Below the pieces are notes generated by a model. It worked only from the letters and a program-made list of their open reading frames with translations. It was not told the DNA's origin and did no database searches. Shown piece by piece: positions 44,701 to 57,467 of a stretch of 64,000 nt of DNA. Location of the stretch: the NCBI GenBank assembly GCA_032358165.1, contig JAALGY010000033.1, positions 2,666,001 through 2,730,000 of the forward strand. The letters run 5' to 3'. Every line of letters starts with the position of its first letter. Position 1 is the first letter of the stretch. The DNA is from Diplosphaera chodatii (taxonomy: Eukaryota > Chlorophyta > Trebouxiophyceae > Prasiolales > Stichococcaceae). A program made the translations under genes and the position numbers.

Positions 44701-47700
44701 TCAGGCGACAGTCTCGACACATCACTGCCGTCGCAGGCCAAGGGCAAGGACTGCATTGGAGCTGCGACAGGGATCCAGCTGCACGAGCAGCACCTTGCCG
44801 GCGATGGCCGCCTGCAGAGCGGGCAGGGCGCGCTGCAGCTGGAACTGCCGGAAGGAGGACGCCAGCAGCGCCTCGGGGTCGGCGTCCTCCGCCCGCAGCT
44901 GCGTCAGCAGGCTGCACAGCAACGTGACACCATCTCGCAAGCCGCTCAATGCACTGTTGCTGTTGAAGGATCTGCCTCAAACACCCCTGCCGAGTGAACC
45001 TGGCAGAGATGGTTGGCCATGAGTGAGACATCAGGATGCGAGACGCTCAGGCACGTTGCAGGGGCAGCAAGCTCAGCAGCGAGCAGCAATCCAAGGTCAA
45101 GGGCAGAGGTTGCGCTGGCATGCGCACCCAGCATAGCCAAGCCGAAACTCGGACCACAGCGGGTCGGCTGCGCCACGCAGCATGTCTTTTGCGATAGCCG
45201 GCTCCAACTTCGTGTCCAACATCATAACCACCACTCCTGCAAGACAATGAGACCACCTTGTGCACGGTGAGCCTCGACTGTATGCGCAAGCTGATGCGGG
45301 CTGCCTGGCTGCAGGGCCATGCAGATACACCGCACTGTCAAGAACGCGATGTGGCGGGGCAACTGTTGCGTCCTGACCTCATCACAAATGCCCTGCACCT
45401 CGGTCGTCGAGGCCACGGCGCCCGGCGCGACCACTCATCTGGATGTACTCGCCAGACGACACCCACCGGAAGCCGCCGCCGTCAAACTTCCGCACGCTGG
45501 TGAACACCACCGTCTTTGCCGGCATGTTGAGCCCTGTGGAGAACGTCTCCGTGGCAAACAGCACCTGCGCGACGACAGCAGCCAGTGAGGCGCAGTGCCT
45601 GCAAGCCTGCGAAAGTGGCAGCTGTCCGGCTGCGCCTGCAAGCAAAGCTCTCAGAGGTTCTTTTCAAGGCACTTCACGGCACACACAAGGCAGGTATAAC
45701 CACCTTGAGCAGGCCCTCCTGGAACAGCAGCTCCACCAGCTCCTTCAGGATCGGCAGCAGCCCCGAGTGGTGGATTCCGATGCCGCGCCGCAGCATCGGC
45801 AGGATCGCATGGATCTGCGGACACAGCATGTGCAATCAGGCAGCCGACATACAATCAGTTGTCTTCCACTCCATTGCTGATTGTTTCAATGCTGTGGTGC
45901 CTGGAGTGTGTGCATAACAAGGACGTGTGCCAACAGGCTGCAGGGTGGCTGGCGCAGAGTGCGGCGGGCGCGACCTGCGGGAGGCGGCGGTCCTCCTCGG
46001 ACAGGCAGTCGATGGCGTTGGAGAAGATGGCGGACACCATCTTCGCCTCCTCCTCCTCGTTGAGGTCCAGCGACACCATCTGCAGCGCCAGCGCCTCGCA
46101 CTCCTTCTTGCTGAAGCTGAAGATGATCACCTGGCACGGCGCGGCAGAGGGTCAGCCTGCAGCCTGGTGACAACTGATGAATTGACGAGGTTGCACCGAG
46201 ACATCAAATGCTCAGCAACGCCTCAGCCGAGAGATAGTTTCTGCGCCCACTACACCACGGAAACCCAAGGATAGCAGAGGCAGAGGCTGACCGGGTCATA
46301 GCCGCGCTCCATGACCATCTTGACCAGCTTGTAGATGTCCGACTTCTCCTCGCGCCCGGCGACATCTTTTGCGCCCTTCTTCCCCTTTGCATCGCCTGCG
46401 TGGGGAAGCAGCGGCTCGTCAACGAAGCTCACAACACTTGCAGTGCCTGCACTTATGAGCTGAGCAGTCCTTGGATGGCAGCATGGCATGCTAGCCGCAC
46501 CTTTGCCGCCCTTGCCATTCGCTGCGGCATCCTGCGCGCCTTCTGTCAGGGCTGCGATGGCCTTCTGAAAGTTGTCTTCCCGGAAGCGGCTGCGCTCGTC
46601 GACCACCATGTACAGGCTGTCAGCACCCGCAGGGAACAAGTAGTGCTGCAGCGGGGTTGGCCGAAAGTCTGTGTACACCACGTGGCACGGCGACCTGAAC
46701 AACAGCACAGCAGACATCACTTTCAAGCTTGTCCTGCATGAAAATTATGTCATCCGTGTCACCTTGCCATACTGCTGATAATGTCCTCCAGCATTGCTGA
46801 CAGCATCGTAGACAGCGGCGCACCTGTGGATTTTGGCTATCCAGTCGGCAAACTCGCGCGCGTTCGGGATGGTGGCCGACAGGAACACGAAGCGCGCCTG
46901 CTTGGGCATCATGATGATGCACTCCTCCCACACCACGCCCCGCTCCTTGTCCCTGCAAGGCACTGCTCAAACTGACACATCTGCCTGCGCCTGCCAGTGC
47001 TTGATGGCCTCCCCACTGCTCATGGCTGCCGTGGCCTGCTTTCAGTCCCTGCCCCGTGACCTCTGTGTTGCTGGCCATGTCAGCGTGTGAGCAGGTCGAT
47101 ACCGTAGATGGGTCCAAATCACCATGCTGTCATGGCGACGATGTGTAGTGCACCTGAGGTAGTGGATCTCATCGAAGACGATGAGCTGCGCCTCCCGTGT
47201 GGTGGAGGAGCCCCGGTACAGCATCGACCGCAGGATCTCGGTCGTCATGACCAGGCAGGAGGCCTCCGCATTGATTGTGGTGTCACCCGTCATCAGGCCT
47301 GTACAGGCACGCTCGCATTCACAGCTGGGACATCTGACGTCACATGCTTGCAGACCCAACATGAGGGTGGGAAATGTCGCTGCTGCGCTGCTGACGAACA
47401 CCACTCACCCACGTCCCTAAACTCCTCTGCCAGCTCCCTGTACTTCTGATTGCTGAGGGCCTTGAGTGGAGATGTGTAGATGACACGCTGGCCATCCCTG
47501 TGCAGGGGGACCATTTGCCATTTGGATGAACCGTTGAAAATGTCTGGTTGCAATCCGCACAGCTAGTCCTCTTGCATGGCATGGCGTGCGAGTTCCGCAG
47601 GGCAGCCCACCTGAGCGCCATGGCAAACGCATACTCCGCGACAACCGTCTTGCCAGCAGACGTGTGAGCTGATACAAGGACCGAGTGCCCTGCAGGTCGA

Positions 47701-48288
47701 ATGAACAGGGTCTTGCCCTACAGCTTGTTGCCGTCAATCTGCTCGCAAGCACAGCACATGCTTTGCCAGCAGAAGTATGACACAATATAAGTTGCAGTGC
47801 AGTCTGTGCTGCAGCACCTGTTTCGAGACAATTGATCGCCGTCTGCTGGAAGGGATCAAGCGTGAACGCATACTCCTTTGCTGGCGGGCCTGGCCGTGCC
47901 GGCGGCGGCGCCTGCGACTGCTCACCTGCAGCGAGCGCCAGCATGCACCACTGAGATCGCATTGTTTCGATGATGGTGTGCACGTCCTCTGGACCACAAG
48001 ACGTCAAGATCATGACACGGCGAGGACATGTGCACCTGACGGCACAGCGGGGTCAGCATCCTCTGGCGGCGGCGGCCACGCCACGTCATGCGTGCAGGAC
48101 TTGCCATCCACCTCAACGAGGTTCACCCCTGCGCGCTCTGCCTGAGCAACTGGAGCCTCCTGAGCGAGCTTGGCAATCTTGCGTGGCTCGTCCGGATCAG
48201 GCTCCGCGTCCGCTGCTGTGCCGCTGCCATTGAGCGCCAGCACGCCATGCTTCTTGAGCTCACGGTCACGCTTCTTTGACTTCCCCAT
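41793..48288 (-). CDS. MTR4: Exosome-associated RNA helicase, MTR4/SKI2-like DExH family
   Basis: 3'-5' RNA helicase that feeds RNA to the nuclear exosome. The minus-strand start at 48288 reads [19 protein letters not shown]. RecA1: [17 protein letters not shown], Walker [13 protein letters not shown] (near 47650), [36 protein letters not shown], the DEIH box in [11 protein letters not shown] (near 47170) and [18 protein letters not shown]. RecA2: [57 protein letters not shown] and [15 protein letters not shown]. After the stalk/arch region come [47 protein letters not shown] and the family's hallmark end [16 protein letters not shown] at 41793. SKI2 shares most motifs, but the short N-terminus and the end favour MTR4/HEN2. 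A Gly/Lys-rich low-complexity insert ([10 protein letters not shown]) interrupts the RecA1-RecA2 link. Many exons; arch-domain exon borders between 43.0 and 45.4 kb were not all fixed. Confidence 0.9.
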
Positions 48289-49025
48289 GACAGGCAATCC
48301 AATCAGGCCCGAGAACTGCTGAGGTGAAGCAGAAGCTGGTCAGCTGCCTCCAGGAAATAATTGTTGATGCTGCGGCGCAGCGGAAGTTTGCTAAGGTGCC
48401 GCTGATCTGAATCGAGCATGCATGCTGCACTCACTATCACGCATGCCATGCATGATTGTGAGAAGCTGTGAGAAGCTCTACATTCCAATTACGGTTGTTA
48501 TCCCAGATGAGAGCCTCGTTGGGTACTTTGCGACGTTGGTGTTTCGGAGAAATGCTGCTGGCAGTGCCTAAATCGCTTCGCCAGATATAGCCAGCCGCAA
48601 TGGCATGATGAGCAGGACACTGTGATATGTCGCCAGCGTTTCTTGTGGTCGAACGTATGTTACATCGGCGTCTGTGCATCTGAACCAGCGCCGTTGCCCA
48701 GATGCCCACCACCGTTCCCCTGAAGCATACAACCTGCACTAGAGTCTCCCAGCTGCATCGTCATTTCGAGCCTCGTCCTGCCCCGTATCCAGCTGCCCAC
48801 ACAACAAGTTTGCTGTTTCGTGAGGCTACAAGCGGCTGCTTGCGCAACGTGCGACGCGAGCAGGCAATTCCGCTCAGACAGCTTATGCTGCAACCCAAAA
48901 CTTGCCAGCCTGCGACCACCTTCATGCGCTGTTTGATGCCGCGGCGTCAGGGTTGATAGGCCGCAACGCTTGACCATAGTTGCACAGCCCTCAAGGGTTG
49001 CTTCCGGCACTGCGACGGCGCAGTC
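48289..49025. promoter_or_regulatory. Divergent upstream region of MTR4 and DUF1664 genes
   Basis: About 0.7 kb, somewhat AT-richer than the exons. No gene or motif recognised. Confidence 0.45.
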
Positions 49026-50928
49026 ATGAGCAGGGGCCTCATCGGCGCCGGCATTGGCGCCGGGGGCGCCAGCGTCTACTTCACGGGGCTTGGCGACTCG
49101 CTGCGCTACATTCTAGACCATGGTATGGGGTTCAATCGTGGTAGCAGTGCCGCTACCATGGCTGATAAGCACTACGATGAGCTGTACCGCATGGTGCAGC
49201 AGCTGTCCGCGGACATGGGGCGACGGCAGCAGGGCATCACCATCGTGCATGGCGCCGACAGCAAGTGTGTACACCTCCTAATCTCCTCACGTCATGTGGA
49301 GCTATCAGCTGTGGGGTTTTATTCGCTGTTCATTCGTTGCAACAGCTACTGTGCAGATGATCCTGTGCCCGCGTTTCAGCCCACATGCTGTTTGCAGGGG
49401 CGCTACACTGTACTATGTGACAGCAGTGGCAGCTGGTGGCATGATATATTTGCGCGTCTTTCGGGGGTGGAGGCTGGTGGACATGATGTATGTGACGCGC
49501 GCCTCGCTCAAGAAAAGCGTTGGCCAGCTCTCTGAAGGTGGGTGTTCTGTTTTATGGGGCACGAACTCATCCGTGTCTGCTCGAACAGGGCTAGCTGGTC
49601 GTGTGTTTGGGTGTTGCAGACCCTGTGGAACCGTGTGCAACTCGCCTCACAGGTCTGGAGAGCCTGGGCCAACGAGTGACTGGCGTCAAGACGTACCTGC
49701 AGAGCCAGATCAAGGCGCTCAGCAACAAGCAGGACCAGACCATTCAAGCACAGGCAAAGATGCAGGAGGATCTGGCCCATGTGGGAGCCGATGTGCAGAG
49801 CACCCGCATGGAGGTGTCCGACGTGAGTGCTTCGCTCGGTCATGACCCCTGACGCATGCCTCATCTGCCTCATCTCATGTGCCACTCGCAGCAGATACTG
49901 CACTCGTTCTGGCAGTGAACAAGTGTGGGAGGATATCAAACTGGATGGCGCACCGTCTCTTCGTCATCGCTGTACTCTACTGAACACAGATGCATGGGTC
50001 GGTGCGGGAGCTGGAGGCCAACATGGAGCAGCTGTCGCTCAGTCAGCAGTACGCCAACCGGGGCATCTACCTCCTGTGCAAGGTGCCACGCTGTCGGCCT
50101 GTCTGTGGGTTTGCATGCCACTGCTCAGAAGTAATAGCCACTTCAGCATCGTGTCCAAATTGGCTCCTGGGCGGGTGCTAGGTGGTGGGCGACATGATGA
50201 AGGGGCCAGCCGGCAGCGGCCCCCGGGCGACATCTGCGGCGGAGCTGGACAACTACATCCGCCATCCGCCCACTGTGGGCGGCCGCGTTGTGCCTGTGAG
50301 TGTTGGGCCAACTTGGGCTATGGATGTATACTGACGACGGTGTGCTGAGAGCCGAGGAGGCTGGCATCAGGGCAGTAAACTGATGCTGTGTGCCACGATA
50401 CATAGCTGATCAAGGGTGTGCGTGCAGGGCCTGGAGGGGCTGCTGCAAGAGACTGGCGAGCGGTCGGGGCGCTCAAGCCCGGCGCCGCTCAGCAGAGGTG
50501 CGCTCGACGCCGGCCGGCTGGCGCGTGCCGCCACCGAGTCCGCCATGCACCCGCCGGACGGCAAGCAGCGTTTTGGCGGCAGCACCGGTGGCGGCCCGGA
50601 CCGCTCCTACAGCACGGGCGATGACCGCCGCGGCGGCTACCAAAGCGGCTTCACCAGCGGCTATGGCGGTTACGGCCGGGCGTCTCGGCACACTGACGAC
50701 ACCGGCGGCGGCGGCGGCAACTGGCAGAGCAGCGAGCAGTCCAGCCCGCGTGACAGCCTGGCGTCGTACCCCGAGACCCCCAGCCGCAGTGTTGCCGGCG
50801 GGGAGCGTCGGCCGCTAAGGCATGCGGCCAGCGACAGCCTTGGCGGCGGCGGCGGCAGGGGCGTGTCACGCCGTGGAATTCTGGGCAAGCTGGCGCCATG
50901 GGACACACCGCAGGAGGACGATTACTGA
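49026..50928 (+). CDS. DUF1664 family coiled-coil membrane protein
   Basis: Six exons: 49026-49264, 49398-49537, 49653-49822, 49990-50082, 50182-50295, 50428-50928; 418 residues. The order matches plant DUF1664 proteins: a short Gly-rich N-terminal segment (GLIGAGIGAGGASVYFTGLG), GITIVHG, a membrane segment (TLYYVTAVAAGGMIYLRVFRG), then WRLVDMMYVTRASLKKSVGQ and a long coiled coil (SLGQRVTGVKTYLQSQIKAL, QAQAKMQEDLAHVGADVQS, SVRELEANMEQLSL). The plant family has no settled function; mitochondrial location has been suggested by its hydrophobic N-terminus. The last exon is a long disordered Gly/Ser/Tyr/Arg-rich tail (FTSGYGGYGRASRH) ending WDTPQEDDY, which I do not expect in the plant members. 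A TGTAA at 51087 lies about 160 bases after the stop. Phases agree. Confidence 0.75.
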
Positions 50929-51269
50929 ACACCCTTGTTCTGACCCCCAGAGTGCTTCGTTGCTGGAGGTGTCGAGCTGTGTGAAGAGATGCCATCCGAG
51001 ATTTGCAGTCAGGATACGCTGCTCTTGTACACTGTAGGCCAGCAAGTTCAGGCGCAGAAGGTTGACGGAAGCTGGCGAGTGTCATTTGTAAAGTAAAGTT
51101 TTTCGACCAACACTTGCATGTCCTCAGCCCCAACAGACGGTGTGCAGCAGAATCAGCGCTGACAGCACTTGTTGAGTGCAACGCTTGGAAACGAGTCCTC
51201 CTAAAAGCACCTTCAGCTAGCTGGCCGGCACACACTGTAGCCGGTTGCATCTGTGACCGGGTCCGCACA
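50929..51269. other. Intergenic, convergent gap
   Basis: 3' flanks of the DUF1664 gene (+) and NAA25 (-). It contains TGTAA at 51087-51091 on the plus strand, a possible polyadenylation signal for the DUF1664 gene. Nothing else seen. Confidence 0.45.
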
Positions 51270-54200
51270 TCAGACGGTGATGGCTGACAGCGCACTGACA
51301 GACGCGGCAGTGCCCTTGGCAATGGCATGCAGCACGTCCCGCTGACTCTTGACGAGCGCCTGCAGCACGTCACGCGCCTGCAGCCGTGGCTCCCAGCCCC
51401 ACAGCGCCGCTGCCAGCTGGCCGTCGTGCGGCTCCCCGGCCTGCATGCCAGCCAGCTCGGCCACCGCAGCCACCTGAGCACGCAGAAGCCGAAGCTATCA
51501 AGGTGGACACATCAGGGTGCGTGACTCATCAGACCTCTTGATATTGTGACAGCGATGAGCAGCAGGATGCAGGTATCATGTTCAGTACGGCGATGAAAAG
51601 GGGGTCACGGCGCACCTGCTCCCGCAGCGGCTGGGCCAGGCGCTCCCGCGCCACCGCCTCCAGCGACGCCAGCGCCCCGACCGCCGTGTCCCGCACCTGC
51701 TCCAACTGGGCGCTGAGGTCGGCGCTGGCGTCGCCCTTGGCCCGCTGCGTGCCGTCGCCGGCGCCGTCGCTCGCTGCTGCTGCCTTCTTGGCCGCCTTCT
51801 TTGCGGCCTTCTTGCCGGCTGCCTTGTTGCGGCTGGCCCAACCCTGCAGGCAGACGGTGTTTGATCAAGAGCGCGTCACGGTGAGCAGCTGTCTCGTGGG
51901 ACCAACCGGCCAGCCGATGCGGGTGCCCCTGGCACCCTGCGGAGGACGCGTGTGCTCACACCTGCAGCGCCAGGCGGAGCCAGGCGGCGTCCTCGACGAC
52001 GAGGCTGGTGGCCGCCGCGAGCGCGCCGCCGTCGGCCAGCTCCCCGGCCGTGGGGCCCAGCCGCCGCACCAGCGCCTCGCACAGCGCGCACAGCACAGCC
52101 TGCAGGCGGCAGTGTCACCTGGCGTTCTTGTTGCATTCGGTCACCCCGACCTGTTCAAGCAGCGCAGAGCTCAAGCAGCGCGGAGCTCCAGCGGCACCAG
52201 CTGCATTGGCATCACATAGGCAACACCATGCTTCTTGACAATTCTTATGAGAAAGGGTTCAACACGACACCTGCAGAGCAGCCAGACAGCCCGGCAACTG
52301 CCGGGCAGCAGCTGTCCTGCGCGCCGCGGCCTCCTTCGGCCCTTCAGCGCGGTCGCCGTCTGTCGGCGCCTCGCCGTGCAGCCGCCTCGCCGCGTCGTCT
52401 GCCGTGAAGATTGCCACGCCAAGCAGCCCCATCAGGCGGCAGAGCGTCGGCGACGACCCGCTGCTCATGGCTGCCGCCGCGCTGTCTGCCTGTCCGCCGC
52501 TGGCAGCTGCTGCCCGCGCTGGACTGCTGCCGGCGGCTTCCTCACCTTCCTCAGCCGCGCCGTTGCTCATGTCCGACTGAGCTGCCTGCCTGACCGCATC
52601 CGCCAGCCCGTCAGCAGTCACGCCGTGCAGTGCGGCCAGCTGCGAGGCGGCGCCCAGCACGGCGTCCCCGCCGACCGTCGCCGCAGCGGCCTGGCCAGAC
52701 ACCGCGGCGGCGATGAGCTGCGGCAGCAGCTGCCGCGCCTTCAGCGACGCGCGCTGCGCCGCCCGCAGCGGCGCCGCCGCCGGCGACTCGGCCGCGCCAG
52801 TGACACGCCACCAGGCCCTGCCGGGTGCTGCACCAGCTGCCGCTGAGCCGTCTGGATTTGCGTTGGCGCCGTGCGGCGCTGCAGGGGCGGCGGCGGCGGG
52901 GCGGTCCCACCAGTCGGCCAGCGCCAGGCGGGGGGGCGCGCCGCTGGGCGGCAGCCACGGCGGCCGCAGCGACAGGTCCTCATTGAACCGCATGCCCTGC
53001 AGCGCCGGTCGCACATGCGTCGCTTCAGCTCCGGTCTTGCCGGGGGCAGTCCAATGAACAGTGCCCGAAGTGGTGCCACGACCATGCACGCCAAGCATCA
53101 GATGCTGCCCACGAGTGGACCAAACGCAACACTCAGGCGCTCCTTCACCTGCACCCCTTGTGACTATGAGCGGCACACACACGAAGCTCAAGGCAGCCTG
53201 GAGGCTGACCTCAGCGGCGCCGGCGTCCGCCTCGTGCTGCGCCATGATGCCGACGGCGGACAGCGCCGCCAGCTGCGCGGCGTTGAGGCTGGCGGACGGC
53301 GAGGAGCTCACCACCGCGCCGCGCAGCTTCGCGAGCGCCGCCTCCGCCGCCGCGACCGCCCGCGTGTGGCTGCGCTGCAGCCGCTGCCCGAACGCCACGA
53401 ACTCCAACACCTGCACTTGGTGACCAGGCGACGTGGACCGAGGCTGCCAGCCAAGCGACAAGGCGCACCTGAAGTCGCTGATGCCGCTTGAGTATCAGCG
53501 GCTGTGCATGTAGCATTCTGCCGATTGAACAGCATGGTTGCTGTTCATTCGGACCTTGGAGTAGGTGCCGGCCTGGTAGGCGGTGAAGGTGGACTCCCAG
53601 GCGTCGCGCTCGTGGTGGTCGTGCAGCTCGGTCACAGCCTGCAGCAGCCCCGCCGCATTGTCCCCGCCCAGCCCCAGCACAGCGGGCAGCAGCATGTGGC
53701 CTGCAGCAACGCGCCCCATGGTCTGTGGCGGCTCCAGTTGGCCCCGCTTGCAAAGGTGCATGCAGGGCTGAAGAACGCTGCGGGCCGCGGCGCCCCGCCG
53801 CACCGGTGATGGTGTCGTGCTGGATGTGCTTGACGGCCAGCTCCCGGAAGGCCGCGGCGGCGGGGCCGGGGGCGCCCAGCAGCCCATACAGCGCGGCCGC
53901 CCGCAGCCGCGCGGGCGCCACCACCGTGCGCCGGCAGCACCCCGCCTCCAGCACCAGCACCGCCTGCAGGCACCGGCCGGCAGCCGGGCGTCACTGTCAT
54001 GGCACGGCTGTAGACAGCGTAGCGACTGGGGGTGCTGGCAGCGGGGCCCCAGTGGCGCGCCACACACGGGCCTGACGTCAGCCAGCCCCGCTGATCATCT
54101 GTTTTGGGATGTGGCCTGCGCCCCACATGAGGCGACAGGAGGGCGGCGGCACCTGCAGCATGGCGCGCAGCGTGGCGCGGCGGCCCGCGGCGGCGGCGGC

Positions 54201-56790
54201 CGGCGCGAGCAGCGCGTCGGCGGCCAGGCCCAGCAGCGCGTCGCCGGGCCCCCGGTCCCGCGGGTCCAGCCCCTCCGCCAGGGGCACCGCGCCGGCGTAG
54301 GCGGCCAGCAGCCCGCCGGCGTGCGCCTCCGCGGCCGCCGCGTCCCCCAGCTCCGGCAGCCCCAGGTCCTGCTCCACCTGCGGCAGGCCCTTGCGCATGA
54401 GCCCAGCCTGCTGCCTTGCTGCGCATCGTGGGGTGTGCATGGCATTGTGTTGGCGAAACCTCGCTTGGTGCCAAGACACATATGTCGCAGGAATGACACT
54501 ATGCCAGTGGCCCCATGTCAGAGCAGCTGGCAAAGGCGGCCTCAGATGCATGTAGCAGGGCGACGTGGCACTTTGACGGCGACAGCCCTGGAGCCATTGC
54601 ATGCTGCTGGGGACTGGGGCGGCGGTCACCTGCCAGGCCGCGGCACGCTGCAGCACGGCGGGCAGCCGGTGGCTGGGAGCAGCCGCGTTGCTGCAGTGCT
54701 GGTGCAGCTGGTGTGCCAGCCACTTTCTGGCATCGCCTCTGACCTCTGATGTGTATGGCCTGCGGATACATCAGAATGCGTCTTGAGTGTGAAAAGCGCT
54801 TCAGTGACATGTGCATTGGACCTGCAGCTGGAGTTGCTGACAGCAGAGCACTGTACCTCAGGTCAGTGGCACAGCTGAGGGAGGCGCCGAGTTTTGGAAA
54901 CACGTTGCTGATCGCCTCCGCCAGCGGCTGCATGTCGGACGGTGCAGTGTCACTGCTACCCATGTTGGCTAGACGCAGCCGCCGCAGCTGCAGCTCCGCA
55001 GACGCCAGCGCCGGGCCTCGCAGCTGTGCTGACTCCCCACGACTAGCCAGCTCCTCAATCAGCGACTCTGCCTCTACCAGCACTGCCTGCATCCAGGAAT
55101 CAACACCAGGCTGGTGTGTCTGCTCCTTCATGGGCTTCACTCTGTTGTTGACCTGTTATTAATATCTGCAGGTTCACTACATGCCAAGCAGTATAATAAT
55201 GGTTGGCGTTCAAATTTCCAGTGGCATCTGCATCCACATTGCCAGCTGTCACCACCTTGTGCATACCTCAACATCCTGGCCATCCCGACCGTTGCTGATG
55301 TGCAGCGCAGCCGCTGAGTCCGACAGCTGCTGGACGGCGGCACCTGCGGGCGCCGCCAGCGACCCGGCCGCAGAGCGAGGCAGGCGGCAGTCCAGGTACG
55401 CTTGCAGTGAGCCCCAGTCGTCAGGGTTCTCCTGCAGCGCCTCACGATGCAGCGCCGCCGCTTCTGGCAGCCTGCCTGCCTCCGCCTGTGTATGTCAGGC
55501 ATGTCTGCACTTGTCTCCTTGAAATTGAGGGTGCAAAGACACCAGCTAGAAGGGCAAGCGCATCGGACATTGTCACTCACCAGCAGGGAAGCGTGCAGGC
55601 TGCGGCGATCGCCGGCCATGGAGATGGCGCGTGTGCCTGCGGCTGCAACCAGGTCCGCCGCCTCACCCAGCCGCCCCTGCTGCCGCAGCACCTCCACGTG
55701 CAGCAGCAGCGCCTCGCCGGTGTAGCCCTGTGCAGCATGCCGCTTGGCCATCGTGTCCGCCAGCTGCAGCAGCTGCTCTGGCGCCATGGCCGTGGCTCCA
55801 CCTGTTTGGAGTTGTACGAGGTGTGTCTTTTAAAAAGTCCATGGAATCCTCTGCGAGAGCGACCAGGCTGTTCGTGTCACGGCACGCAGGAGACCAAGCA
55901 CAATTGCCCACCTGCAGCAGCGGCACGGGCCTGCAGCAGCAGGCTGGTGACAGCCCACCACATGTAGCGGTTGCCACCAGGGTCGCCGCCTGCCGTCTTG
56001 GCCAGTCGCATCGCCACCTGCTGCTGCTTCATCAGATTGTTTTCCCTACAGACGAATGAAAGCCTTGTTGCCCAAACAGCATTGACAAGAGCTAGATGTA
56101 AGATGAGTGCAATGACTGTCTGAATGCTGGACACGTGGGCACAGGCGATACACAGGTGAACAATCAACCGGCAGTTCGACTTTGCGACACATGCCTGATG
56201 TGGGCAGCAAACACGCCCTCCAACAGCTCTGGCCGGTCTGGCGCAGCGGCAGCTGCGGCCTGGTACATGGCTGTCACCTCGGCGACGCGATTGGCTCGTC
56301 CATACACCAACCGCAGTGTGTGCAGCACATGCTCCTCTGTTGGAGCCTCTTTCCTCAGCTCGTCGCAGAGCTGCGATGCGCATATGACCTGTCAGATATC
56401 TGGCAGGCACCAGTGCTGGCTTGACAGGGAGTCAACCCGCATCCGCAGGTGACAGATCAGTGGGTGCAATTACCGCGAGCGCCTCCTGAGCACGGCCGCC
56501 ACGGTCCAAGGCATGCGCCTTCAACGCACGCAGCAGCTGGTCACCGCGATATTTGGACAAAGCCGCGTTGGCCAGCTTCAAAGCGCCCTGCAGTGACACA
56601 CAGTTGATGGTTGCATGCATGCATGGAGTGAGTGCGCCTTGCATGCCAAACAAACTCGTTTCTAGCGGGGTCTTCCCAGGCAGCAGCATTACAGTGCCCG
56701 AACCTTGTGGTTGCCGACTTCGATCGCCTCATATATGGGGCGCAGCTTGCGGTCATAGGCGTCAAGGTCCGCTGGCTGCTGCGGCGCCAT
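51270..56790 (-). CDS. NAA25: NatB N-terminal acetyltransferase auxiliary subunit NAA25
   Basis: NAA25 (yeast Mdm20) is the TPR-type scaffold that anchors catalytic NAA20 to the ribosome; NatB acetylates Met-Asp/Glu/Asn/Gln N-termini. Exon 1 (56704-56790) reads MAPQQPADLDAYDRKLRPIY, then EAIEVGNHK; exon 2 (56474-56587) reads GALKLANAALSKYRGDQLLR and ALKAHALDRGGRAQEALA, the typical first TPR pair. Further landmarks: LCDELRKEAPTEEHVLHTLR, NRIAEVTAMYQAAAAAAPDR, NNLMKQQQVAMRLAKTAGGD then YMWWAVTSLLLQA, PEQLLQLADTMAKRH, GYTGEALLLHVEVLRQQG, a large exon with MRFNEDLSLRPPWLPPSG (about 52.3-53.0 kb), and the C-terminal exon ending SVSALSAITV at 51270. Near 51.75-51.85 kb a Lys/Ala-rich repeat (KAAGKKAAKKAAKKAAAASD) is inserted. 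The protein is Ala-rich overall. Intermediate exon borders were not all fixed. Confidence 0.82.
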
Positions 56791-57467
56791 GATGCCTGAT
56801 TACAATCACGCGATGGTCCGATCAACGAGTCCAGTCCCTCTAAGAAGTGTCCAGTCTATAGCAAATCGTCGTGCAGACACGAACACATGCAGTCGATCGA
56901 CTGAGCACTGAAGCAGTGCTTGTCTGCAACTGATTGTGCCCAGCTGCAGAACCCACCCTGTGTCATTATGGCAAGTGAGGAAGGGAGCCTCAACTGCAGC
57001 AAGTGGTAGCGAAGAGCACATTCCGACATCAGATGCGTGATTGCCGCGATGCTGTGTCGACTCTCAGGTAGGTGCGTGCTTGATGGCAGGTGTGTAGGTA
57101 GAGCGTTACAAGTTTGCTTATTTGCTACATTGTGTCACCAAAGTATCATACAGTCACACCAGCCGCCATGTTGATTGACAACAGGCCGTTGCTTCCCACT
57201 GATCCGATGAACATGATCAGCCATATCAAGCAGATAGTTCCTTCTGCTCGAACCCAAAGCTAAGTGCAAAGCTGTGAGCTGTGGAAACGTTAGAGGCCGT
57301 GCAAAAACATTGCTTGCTCGGCAGTCCAAACAGCACGGCAGCTGCAGTTGCCAGTGTCGTCCACAACAGAGTTAAGATCAGCTGCTGCAGCAGTTGCATG
57401 CCCACGATGCAGCGTCACGACAGCAAGAGGGAAGCTGTGCTCGGCTGCTGTGATGCAGATCAGTGTG
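56791..57467. other. Intergenic, tandem gap
   Basis: Upstream of NAA25 and downstream of the SUMO-like gene, both on the minus strand. Nothing recognised. Confidence 0.45.

Noticed and set aside
44222..45022. Long plus-strand frame (266 codons), Arg/Ala/Ser-rich
   Set aside because: Antisense to the MTR4 arch-domain exons; no domain resemblance.
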